Made by a program: the position numbers and the translations under genes. 64,000 nucleotides of DNA from Colius striatus (lineage: Eukaryota > Chordata > Aves > Coliiformes > Coliidae): positions 139,604,671-139,668,670 of the forward strand of contig NC_084759.1 in assembly GCF_028858725.1 (NCBI RefSeq), written 5' to 3'. The notes under the pieces were generated by a model. That model was not told where the DNA came from and searched no databases. It saw only the letters and a list, made by a program, of their open reading frames with translations. Below, one piece after another: positions 51,001-63,000 of the stretch. How positions within the stretch are numbered: the stretch's first letter is position 1; every line of letters begins with the position of its first letter.

Positions 51001-54000
51001 GCACATCTCACTGGTGTGCACTGAATGGCTTCTGCTGAGTCTGCAAGGGCCATGATTTAGCGCTCAACTGTTTGCTGACAGAAGCAACCTATGCAATCTG
51101 CTTTGAAGATAAAAGTGCAGAGAGACATCACCCCAGCCTGAGCACCGCCCTTAGCATTCTTTTAAAATCTTACTCAATGTAGAGATCCACATTTTCTGAC
51201 CTTCTACCATCCCTTTTCAAGTCAATGATCTGTGCAGTTGGACTCATATCCAGAAGCTCAGCCCTCACCTCCTCTCCGAATCAGACCAAATGTAACATTC
51301 TGTGGTTTCCATCACACAGTAATAATTCCTCAAGCCAGCAGAAGGAAAACTGTGTAGAGATTTTGCAAAGTTACTTGGGAATTGAGACATCTGGGTTGTA
51401 TTCTCTGTTCAGTTTGAGGAAAGCAGAGCAACTTTATCGGGAAGGACTCAGTGTGAGAGAAGACCCTTAGCCAGAGAGACCAAGTCTCACAAATCCCAGG
51501 CAAGCCTTTTAACCATGGAGACACCGATAAATCAATGTTGTGTTACTCTCTGAGTCTCATAAATGAGATACATGGGAAATATTTGCATTTTATAAACATA
51601 TTGCAATACATTTAGTGGCTTTGTGCTTCAGGACTTAGGTGAAAGTGTGTATACTCAGCAAGGGCAATGTAAACATCTGTAAGTCTAGGATTTTCTGTTG
51701 CCTACATGATGGGCTAGCATTATGCATAGTGAAGTGAAAATAGTTTAAGGATTACACATCATGTCCTCAGTTGCACTGACATAACTATGTGCAAGGCAAG
51801 GCTGTTAATCAGATTACTGAGTGATCATTTAAAAAAGAACCCATACAGCAAACTAGCTAATCCTTTCCTGGAATAAATTTCAACCGTATTCTTTTGAAAA
51901 CTGCTTACAATGCAGCACGACAAGCACTTCTAACATCACAGCTGAAAAAGCAGCAAATGCTGGTGTAAAGGACAGGAGCAATTGGCTAAAGGCAGAAAGA
52001 ATTTTGAAAGCCAGTTTTGCAGTGGAATCCACTATATTGGGCAATTAATTTCCTCACTTAAAAATAATTACTAGGGTCAAGTTTCTCAGAGTTGTTACTT
52101 TTTTATCTTTGAATAAAAGTTGCCAGGGCCTGCCATATACACAAGATCATCTACTTTTTTTCTTTTCTTTTTTTTTTTAAATCCTGGCACCAATTGAAAA
52201 CTATATATGAATACTAAAGGTAGAATTTAAAACTACTATGTCAAATTACTTTCTTCTCAAAATGCAACAAATATACAAATCAAACAAAATTCAATTGGAA
52301 TTTGAGGTTCTCAGCAATTCTGACAAATCAGAGCCTGAAAATCTGACCCTCAATACATGTATGTAAGGCACCAATAAATTCTTATTTTTACACTTTTCAC
52401 AAAGAAAAAGCAAGAGACAAAAATAAAGAAATTACTGCACATATTCAAATGGATAAGTATCTTGTCAAATGAATAACTATGCAAAGAAAATCATTAACAA
52501 TAGAGCCATCTGCTGTATTTAAAAAAAACTACACCAGCAAAAAATATGAAAATGTTAAAATGCTTTACGACCTGAATTTTTCACTACTCCATGTTACAAA
52601 AAGTGATTCTAATGATTAGTACATATCAGTTTAAGTGATAGGAAATGTGTCATCTTCTAATTAAAAGCAATATTTACTGGCATAGTACTGATCCTCTGTA
52701 TCTAATGATACTAATTGACTTCGTAGCTGAGAATGTAAAAAAGCCTGAAATGTTTCCCATTCCATTTGAAGTAGATGAGCGTAGTGTTGGGCAAGGAGAT
52801 AGTAAAGTCAGTGGAAAGTTGAATATGTATTTAAATACTGACAAGGCATTTGGATGTTTTTTTCAAGCTCTAAAATAAGAAGAAAATCCAGGTCTGAAGA
52901 GCTTACAGTAGGGGAAAAAAAAACCAAACAAAATCGAGGGAAAGTTTAGAAGAGAGAATAACTCAAGTGGTTCTTAGTGTAACTTTACAGTTCTCTCTGT
53001 TAATATACTTGAAGGGCCCTCTTTCAAGCAGAGTGGAAGAAGCAGGTGTCTAGATCAGAGTTCAAAGGACATAGCCTTATTGGCCAATTCCCAGCTTTGC
53101 ATGCTAAAGATGCCATTAAAACACAGCCCTAAAATCCTGGTTAAACTAGGGAAAATTGTTGCAGCACAGAAGCAAAACTGCTGAGAGAATATATTGCTGT
53201 AAAACTGGGTTCAAATGAGTGATTCACTACACATGGTTTGCAATAGCTATAGCTATGTACAAAAATAATACCTACAAACTATATATAGGCCCTAAAAATT
53301 CTGTCCTGCTAATGGGAATGTGTTTCTCGTCTGAAAGATTCAGAATAAAAAAAAAGACTCCTAAAGATCTGGTCAGATACAATTGAGTTTTCAAAAACAA
53401 GGAAGACTGAACACCTTTTGAAGTGTCAATTAATTGCCAGTAGTGAATGTTACTGCTTTTGAATGTGCCAGTTAAAACCAATTATAACCTAGACCAACCC
53501 AGTGCCAGAGAGAGAATGCGGTGTTCCTCCTCCTACTGCATTTCCAGGACAGTTAGCTTTCCAAACGGCACTCTCACATAGAGGTGGTTAGAAAAAGTCA
53601 TCACAAACCAAAAACAAGAGTTGTCAGCATGAATCTTCATGGGGAAGTTCCCCCTGCATTTAAAATAAGTTTATGAGCCATCTACCGACACCGTATCTGA
53701 AGCTCACCAGAGTTGTTTGGAGAAGATGTGTATCAGTCTCAAATGTATGTGTCCATTATTAAATATACCAAGGATCAGACGTTTGACAACAAATATTACT
53801 TGTTCCAACAAATTTTCTCATTTAGCAATTTTAAGTGGGTTTTGTAGGTTACACAAAACAAGTGATACTTCATTACTACACCTAGAACTTCAGTAATTGC
53901 TGCATGATAGGTTTTTCTACTATTGGCAAAACTAAACTTTCAAGACTAGAATTTTTTAAGCTTCATAAATAACATAGCAAAGACATTCTTTGCTTAAACA

Positions 54001-57000
54001 GAAAACCATAGATATTTACCTGCCATCATAGCTATCATACTGGCTTTGTAGACATTAGTGAGGGACCCCAGTTCACCTGTTGCTAAGATTGTTTTCATGT
54101 GAGCTTCTCCACAGGCCTCACGGCACTGACGGATCTCCTCGTAGAGACCTGTGCATAAAAGCATGTAAAAATGATCAAAGTTGCCCGATAGACATTTTCA
54201 AGTATGGCTGTAATTTCCACTTCTGGATTAATTTCCAATCTTATAATTAGTCGTAGCACTCAAGAACTTAAGTTTTGCAAGTTCAATAAATTACATGACT
54301 GGAGGTAATTAACAAATGCACACAGTTTCAGACTTAACTTAATAGCTATTAATGTCAGCTCTCTCAAAATCAAGAATGTGCACAGTATGCCAAACACTCA
54401 TGAATACATCCCTAGTAAAACATGCTATGATAGCCAAGACTGATTTTTAAACAGCTTTTTCAGTAGTAAATAAAGTAGTACATTCAAGCAGTACTCAGAG
54501 ACAGTTATGTTTTCCTGTCTGCATCACATCATCACTCCCTCTGTCCCCTTCAGACACATTTGCCAAAGAACTAAGCCTAAAAGACACCAAAGTGTAACTA
54601 AAATGTCTAACTACAAACACTAGTGCCATCTGAATGAAATGTCATGACATATCCCCCTTAGCTTCCAGCTGCCACTCCTAGAGGCTCCACACCTCCCTTC
54701 AGTTTCCTACCACTCCCCCAATACCATGAGATCATCTTGAGAAGTCCAATTATGGAGTTCAATATCTGTGTTTAGGTATCTGAATCCCACTTTAAGCTTC
54801 TTGAAAATAAGAAATTCCTGGGAAAAAAAAGAAAATCAATGCAGTCTGCTAACATGCCTAGTGAGGAGAGGTCAGGATCTGGGATCACATCTCAAGGACT
54901 GCCAAATCCACATGGATTTATGTTGTGGTAGCACTTCCCACAAGGTTACAGAGGACTTGGACCATCCTGCACCATGACCTCAAATGGCCATACTCACTGA
55001 GGAAGCTGGCTAAAGCTCAGGAAGGGGGTTTGTCATGACTCTCTGTTATACACACAAACCCAACCACTCACACTGACACAGGCAACAGGATTGACTTATT
55101 TAAAGCCTTTCAGATCAGAGATAAAGTAGACCATTACCACTGTATCTTCACACCACTTGGAAAACAAAAAGCAAACTATGCTCTGGAGCTGTCCCTCTCC
55201 CCCACAGAGAACTTCACTGCCTTTGGAGGGCCTCTTGCTATCACTCTGTCTTCTGACCTTCTTACTGAACTACCAGTCAAGCAGCCTGCCACCAGCTGTG
55301 GTGAGGAAAAAGCAGGGACAGGAAGGATGGGCCAGCATTTGGCTATTCATTGACCCTGTCCAAAGGACACCATTCCCTCACAAACTCCTGCTTTTAGATT
55401 TCCAAAGTGCTATGGCCAGAGCCATGCTTAACCTTCTAACAGTCTTATATTTTCACAGACTTAGTAAGGACTAGAATAAATTTGGACATAACCAATGGTA
55501 AAAAGGCTAGAAATTGTGGATCTGGTCAAGTGATGCAACATGGGGAGCACAGAGGAAACCCTTCCATCCTTTTTGGTAAAATTCTGCAGTGCTCCCACTA
55601 AATTTTAAACACAGGGAGACAAAAAGAGCTTGAAATTATCAAAACATAGCTGCCAAAAGCTAGCCACTTGAGGATGTTTACGATTTTTCCAGTGCAGAGA
55701 GAAAAAGAGATCTTACAGTGTCCAGCCATCATTTCTGGAATTTTATTTAAAAATAAGAACATATGCCAAATAAACAAACAAGATCCTTTGCAAGAAAGTC
55801 CTTTTCACAAATTGTACTCAATCTTCAAATACATAATCGACAAATTTTTCTACAGGAGGTTAAAATAAAGCTTTCAACAAATCTTTCTTCCTAAAACAGT
55901 TGGATATGGCTATGAAGACTAATTTTTTCTGCAATACCAGCTTTTTTTTTCCCTCTCAGTCCTCAAGCGAGACCTGGAAACATACTGTAGGGGTCTGTCA
56001 GCTACTGTATGGCTGGACCTCCCCTCGACCTGCAATGCTGCCACATCCTATTGATGCCATCGGCACACCAGGCAGCCTGGGCTGGGATTGCTGGGGTGGC
56101 CCTCGGAGACACACTACACACATTAGTAGACAACTGGCTAATGCACTTAGCAAGTCCCTTTATAGACACCAGGCTTCACCTCGTTTCCTACTGTGTACCA
56201 AAGGTGTGAATTAATCAGCACTAGCATGCAGTCTAACATGTTTTATTGATCAATTGATGATACTCCAGAAACCTACAGCAAATTGAGACTCAAAAAGGAA
56301 ACACAAAGAACTTGTGCTATTTTCTTGTGCATTTGATAACACTGCTCATGTTAGATCCAAATGCAGTCTCTTTTTGTGGAGTGACTCTTTCCCGAAGCTC
56401 TTGGAAAACCAGAGAAAGCAGCTTTCATGTTCTTCTACTTTCGATAACAAGAAGAAAAGACTTGAGTTTTCTCTGCCTTTAAGATATGCAGCCAAAAATG
56501 TCAAAATAAAATCAACAAAATGTACATTTAGGTTGGAATCCATGAAAAAAAATTACATCCTCCATAACTGGAGTTAGCACTGCAGCTACAGCATCCTCCC
56601 TATTGTTGGAAGGTACTTTTATATGTAATAAGAACTGAGATCATTTGAACAGTCTCACTATCTGACAGCACACATCAACCCACAGACAGGAACAAATGAG
56701 GATCTTCAACCATCCATGTCTTTCAGGTTAGTTGAGGTGGCGGAAAAGTGGGCATATTTTAATTGGGCAAATGTGTAGGTAATAAATACTGTTCTATTCA
56801 AGAGCAATTATTACAGACAATAGCTGGCATTCATGGGACATTTTCAACTCTATGCTAAAAACTCTAGTAGAAATGCAACTAGTTCTATGACAGAAAAAAA
56901 TTAACCAGAGCACCCTAGTCTCAGTGCAAGCAGGAACTCCTTTAATACAGAACGAGTGCAAAAGCTACTATTTTCAAAAGCAAACAAAAAAGAAATTTCA

Positions 57001-60000
57001 GTACACAGATTTAAATCAAGGCACAAATAATTTGATTATCCTAAAACTTCCTGGCAAATGTTTACATTAAGTACAAGTGGAGTTAATCACACTTGAAAAC
57101 GCACTCGATGTTTCAAGGAGTCTAGCACTTCTGGGACAGTCTGTGCTGCCAAAAAGTCCATCCCTTAACTATTCAGTTTTTTTAAGCTAGTTCTGGGAAT
57201 ATCTGCAACCTGTGTGGAACATCACTAACTGACACAGCAGATAGAGTTTCTCTGGTTAGCAGTAGTGAAACGAAAATTGAAGAGAGAAACCTCCCTCTAT
57301 CACAGAAAACCCTGCAGGCATATTTTCAACTGTGAGCTAAGACCACCATGAAGAGGTTGCAAGAAACTCTCCTCTCAACTGTTACAAGGAAGGAAAAGAA
57401 AATCAAGAGCTCTCAAAGGAAATGGTCAGTTATTATGTAGCATCTTGAACACAGCACCAACACCTAAAAGAAGTCTAAGTCATAAACAAAGGGAAAAAAA
57501 CCACAAAAAAGTCAAACAACAACAACAACAAAAACACATTAAAAAAACCCAAAGCAAGCCAACCTATATAAAATCTATCTGGAGCCAGATACTCACTGAT
57601 ATAGTCTGTAGTAGCTCCATTGACTTGGCAGTTAAAATGCATGGAATGTAAGAATTCTACCGCTTTGCACTCACTTAAGTAAGACACTTTGTTGCTTTCA
57701 TGAACTTTAGATCAGCTTTTATGGGACGTATTTATAGAAGTCAGAAAAAAATCAGATTTTATAGGGAGGGAAAAACATACTTTCATAATCATGGTTTTAA
57801 TTTCACTATTATAAAAACAAGGAAAGCTGTCTTTTTTGTAGTTTTCCTAAAATTCTAACTATTCAGTATATTTTAATGATTTTTAGTAGCTATTAAATGC
57901 ACCAAAGGAAATGTTCCTCTCCCTACACATTTCTCAAGCAAACACCCCTGAAAATTACTGCTGGCTATAATATGCCCTGGATCATCTACATGCTCTTTTG
58001 CTTTAGTCTAATACATTTGTCCTAAAAATCACAGACTAATGGGGATAATCCAGATCTCCTACACAGGAAATAAAAATATTAAGGGGGAAAAAACAGCTTA
58101 AATTTATATCAAACAGTTCTCAAAAAACGTGGTGATAAAGACACCTTTTCCATTTATTTTTTTTTTTTAATTCAACTTATTTGCTGGTTTTATTTATTCA
58201 GTCACATTGTCTGATATTAAGAGTAGAAACTGAGATGAGGAGAGAAGATGCTTCCATTTCTGCTAGACCAAAAGATCGAGGTAATAATGATGGGAAACTG
58301 AAAAATGAGCTGGAGTCCCTTCTGTCTTGCACATTAATGGCAGGTTTGTTAATAAAATGACAAGCACGAGGCTATCAGTACAACACAACTCTCTCAGTTC
58401 TCCTCTCAGCCACATACGTGCAACCACAGGCTTCAGTGATTCACATGAAACTGAAAACAGAGCTTGGCTTCAGGAGTCCAAGCTGCTGCTGACAATATAA
58501 GACAGAAATTGTGGAACTAGACTTCAAATCCCAAGTCAGCTTGCACATCTAGGAAACAGTAAACCCAACTATAGTATTTCTGAATAACATGTGCAGTCTT
58601 TTCCAAGTCTCTGGAGCAGGGATTCTATTTTCTCTGTGCTGTTTATCAAATACATCACACAAAAGGAGATCCCAATCCCTGAACAAAGCCTCTGAGCTCA
58701 CATTCAAGATTTATTAACGATTAGGTTATACCCAATGTACTTCATGGATGCAGCAATGTTCAGACTTCTTAGAGCATACTTGGTTTTTTTCCCTTTTCAT
58801 GTAGGGAAATTCAGCTGACATAGAGTAAACAATGGGGTTTACACCACCTCTGAAGCCATTGACAGTGTAGCATGTCCAAGTGTTTGCTAAAACACGTAGA
58901 ACTAGAAGTAACAGTACAGCAACCCAGACAGCTTCAGAAGGTACAGCAACTTCAACATATTCATTGAGAACAGGAAAAATAAAAATCCACTTTCTTTCAA
59001 GAGTTTGTTGGTGAACTTCACCACTCTACTTATAAGTTCCACATTCTTTGCCTAATGACAGTATCCAAAATGTGATTTCCAAGTTTATTTCATGCTTTCT
59101 CAAGACACATAGGGCAATGGTTAAGTAAACTACTGTAAAGTAGTACTGCTTTAAAAGCTAACAGGTTGTAAAAGGTACATAAGTTCATAAACTTAAATCT
59201 CATTTAATGGTATTTTCCAGTGTAATTTAGCTGTCCAATAAAACTGCTTTAATGTTCAGCACTAGTAAAAAGATCTCAACAACCACTTCATGAAGATCTA
59301 AAAAACACATTGAGTGTCATAAAGAGCTCCAACAATATTTAAGACCTGCTTTAAAATAACTTGACATAATTAGACATACACTAAAATATTTCATAACTAA
59401 ACAAGCATTGAAACAAATCACAAAGTGACACTATTCTATCATGGTGACCCCAAGTATTGCAAAGGCTAGAAGAAAAGCTAAAAATATATTCCTTGTTTTT
59501 AAGTAGAACTTTTTGTGTTCCAGCTTATGTCCATTACCCCTTTTCCTGGCACTTGAGACAACAGAACAAAATGTCACCCCATCCTCTTGAAATATACTTT
59601 TTAAATACCTGTGTTCACGGGATCCCCTCCTTAGTCTTTTCTTCTCCAGGCCAAACGGCCCCAGGTCCCACAGCCTTTCCTCATAATAAAGTTGCTCCAG
59701 TCCCCTGACCACTCTGCACTGGACTCTCTCTGTAAGCTTCTTGTCTCTCAAGCTGGGGAGCCCAAAACTAGACACTCCTTCACATCTCACACTAGACTAC
59801 ACCTCTGCATGAAAGAATATGCATATCAAATCAGAAGTCATCCCTAATTTACTTACTTTGTAAACTGACAACTTTATACTATATACTATCATTGCTATGT
59901 CTGTGTACTCAGACACTGTACTGTGATCACAAAACCCAATTCATTTACCATACAGAAAAAACTAACAATGTAGTTCATTTCAATCACCAATACAAACTCT

Positions 60001-63000
60001 CTGAATTTAGCCCTCTAGAATCTCGAGCTCTCCTTCATGTAATCCTGAGCAATATAACCTGCATTTGCAATTCCCTACGTGCACTAACTTTCTGATCTCT
60101 GCTCTATGCAATCTGCACTTAACAGTGGTTTGTACCACAGTCTGAAGCACAGTAACTACAGTTATGTCAGAAATTGCTACAGCACTGACTTTTTCAGATA
60201 CAAGTTTCTGCTCAAGTCCAGTGTAGTGATCTTTTTTCAGACTAGGTGACAGATCACTGACTCAAATCTGTCCAAGACCAATATATGTTCCCAGTGAACT
60301 ACAGCTCCTAAAGGAGGTACCTGCTTTGTAGACCATAGTGTAGACCCTAACAAAGATATAGCATAGGAAAGTGTGTGTATAGTCTCGCTGCCAGTTGGTA
60401 CAGAACTTGATCCTTTACTCTGTCTTACTCCATCAGCCAGTTTCCATATTCCAGCAAATTCTGAGGCCATACCTAAACTTAAAATAGCAACTCTAAAAGA
60501 AAAAAAATGTCTGCAATAATGCCTACCTTCAGCAAGTCAAACATTTGTAAAATTGCATATATTTAAGAGCAAAAGGATAGAGACAGTAAACACTACAAAG
60601 GAGGTCAAGATGTTATAGCAAGTAGAAACCAGGATATTGGTCCTGAAGACAAAGATGCATAAACATGTGGGTCTTTCTGGTTCAATTCTAGCTGCTAATT
60701 GAAGGCAGATCAAAATCAGAAAAGGTGATCTGTTACCATGATTGTATTTCTTTAACCAGACTCAGGTACCAGGGGTCCTTTATGAAGTCTACCAAGAAAA
60801 CAGGCTACTAGGGCTACTAAATTATACAAGTAAACAGAAAATTCATTCCAAGACAATGATCTGTTCACCTTCACACTGAAATTAGTTATAAGAGCATTGT
60901 TACCACTTAAGGTAAACCATTCACAGTACATTATGAAGACAATTAGAGCAAAAATCTTCTTCAGCATTATTGTTCTTACTAATTAGAAGTAGTCTACAGA
61001 CATAAGAACATCAATAATAATAACATGAACAGTCAATTTGTACCCTTAACTTTTACGGAAAAAAACCCATAACTAAAATACATACTATTTTCAAGAATTG
61101 GAACATGTATAATAAACAAGTTATCATCTACATTAGCAACTCAAATAATTAGGTTTTCACTTGTTATTTTTTTAATCCTGTACACAAAATCCTCTAAAGG
61201 CATAGAAGGAAGAGACGTGAATTTTCAAAACACAAAGCTATTCTACAGCCCAGCCTGACAGGACTTGTAACAGCATTCTTTTAAACAAATGCAACTATTC
61301 ATCTATTCGGTGCCTCAAATTATCAGTTATATGAGAGGGACCAAATTCTTCAAGGACTGACGTACAAAAAGAGAGCTTGCATGTGCATATACAGTGGTTT
61401 AGGTCACTTGCCAAAGGACAGGTACTTACTTTCCCACTGGCCAGCCAGCACCAGACTCCTGCTAATGACAATGTCAATCTCTCTGGCACCATATTCCACA
61501 GCTAGCCTTATTTCAGCCAGTTTGGTTTCGAGAGGAGTTTGTCCAGATGGAAACCCAGCAGCAACTAGAAAGGGAAGAAAATATTTTATAAATTAACCAT
61601 AAAATTGCATATACCTCTAATACATCAATGAGTCTGAACATTATATTTTCTAACCCTGCCATGATTCAAAAAAATCTAAAGGCATTTCATCCTACTCTCT
61701 CTTTATCCACATGAAGAATTAGATATTTCCTCAAGAACCAATATCCAGCAAGAAGAGTGTGGCCAGCAGGTCAAGGGAGGTTCTTCTTCCCCTCTACTCT
61801 GCCCTGGTGAGGCGTTATCTGGTGTCCTGTATCCAGTTCTGGGCTCCTCAGCTCAAGAGGGACAGGGAACTTCTGGAGAGAGTCCAGTGCAGGGCCAGCA
61901 AGATGATCAGGTGACTGGAACATCTTTCATAGGAGGAAAGGCTGCGGGAAGTGGGGTTTTTTAGTCTGGAGGAGACTGAGGGGATCTTATTAACATTTAT
62001 AAATATCTAAAGGGTGGGTGTCAGGAGGTTGGGGCATCCCTTTTTTCTATAGTAGCTAGCAACAGGACAAGGGGTAATGGGATGAAGCTGGAACACAAAA
62101 AGTTCCACTTAAATATAAGAAAAAACTATTTCACTGTAAGGGTGATGGAGCAGTGGAACAGGCTGCCCAGAGGGGTTGTGGAGTCTCCTTCCTTGGAGGT
62201 CTTCAAGATCCACCTATGTTCCTATGCAACCTGATCTAGGTGAACCTGCTTCTGCAGGGGGGTTGGACTAGATGATGTCTAAAGGTCCCTTCCAACCCCT
62301 ACCATTCTATGATTCTATGATAAGATACTAAGTGCATCTTGTAAAAAGGTCTCTTTCACGTGCCTTAAACTTTTCCAGAGGCCTACATAAGAAAGGAGAA
62401 CATTTATTGCTTACAGCAGAAATAAGGATTAATTCATAAATGAATTTATATATACTTTTATTTTAATGCATATATTTTGAATTCTTCTTAATTCTGTTCA
62501 GTAGTATTTCAAGTTAAATACCTATAATATGTTCAACAGTTAAATCACAACATAGCAGAAATTGCTTTCAATGAGGTCTATCTTACTTTTATGATATTTA
62601 AGTACAAAACTCATAGGCAACTTTGAACTGGAAAAGATAATGGCTTTGTCAGACATCTTCTTACCCTCTGACATATAAATGTGTTTAGTACATATTTTTC
62701 TTCTACACCACAATGAAACAAAAACAAAAAATAACCACCAGAAAACATGGATCTTAGCATTAAACACCTGATCTAACTTCAAAGTTAGCCTCTGTTTCGA
62801 GCAGGGGGTTGGACCAGATGGCATCCAGAGCGCCTTTCCAACCTGCATAATTCTTTGATTCTACTTCATGCTTATTGTAGATTCAGGACTTGTCTCTCAT
62901 GTGTGGTGACTGAAGAAGTGCTGGCACTATTAGATTTGTAAGTACAAGTCCTGAACCTGCTGGCTGCTCAGCAGGCAATAACCCTTGCCTCTGCACACAT

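Larger units (their letters stand above)
30826..54019 (-). other. DERA: DERA intron 6 (23 kb)
   Basis: Bounded by donor GTAAAT at 54019 and acceptor TTTCTTTCAG at 30826. It contains MIR-like SINE remnants (34290-34490, 36308-36468, 48400-48580), one CR1 copy (39951-40373), a pair of dispersed ~80-bp repeats (46603-46685, 47872-47950), a T17 tract (31514-31530), an A14 tract (36486-36499) and a TA run (37207-37221). No nested gene is supported; open frames are short and unconserved in appearance. Confidence 0.88.
54149..61429 (-). other. DERA: DERA intron 5
   Basis: From donor GTAAGT (61429) to acceptor TATGCACAG (54149). It contains a reverse CR1 copy (about 59478-59812) and a short (CAA)n run near 57517-57530. 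Open frames such as the 105-codon one at 55157-55474 show no recognisable domain. Confidence 0.85.

Noticed and set aside
55157..55474. 105-codon frame with a hydrophobic Leu-rich stretch resembling a signal or membrane segment
   Set aside because: Inside DERA intron 5 with no splice or promoter context; single hydrophobic run from pyrimidine-rich DNA.
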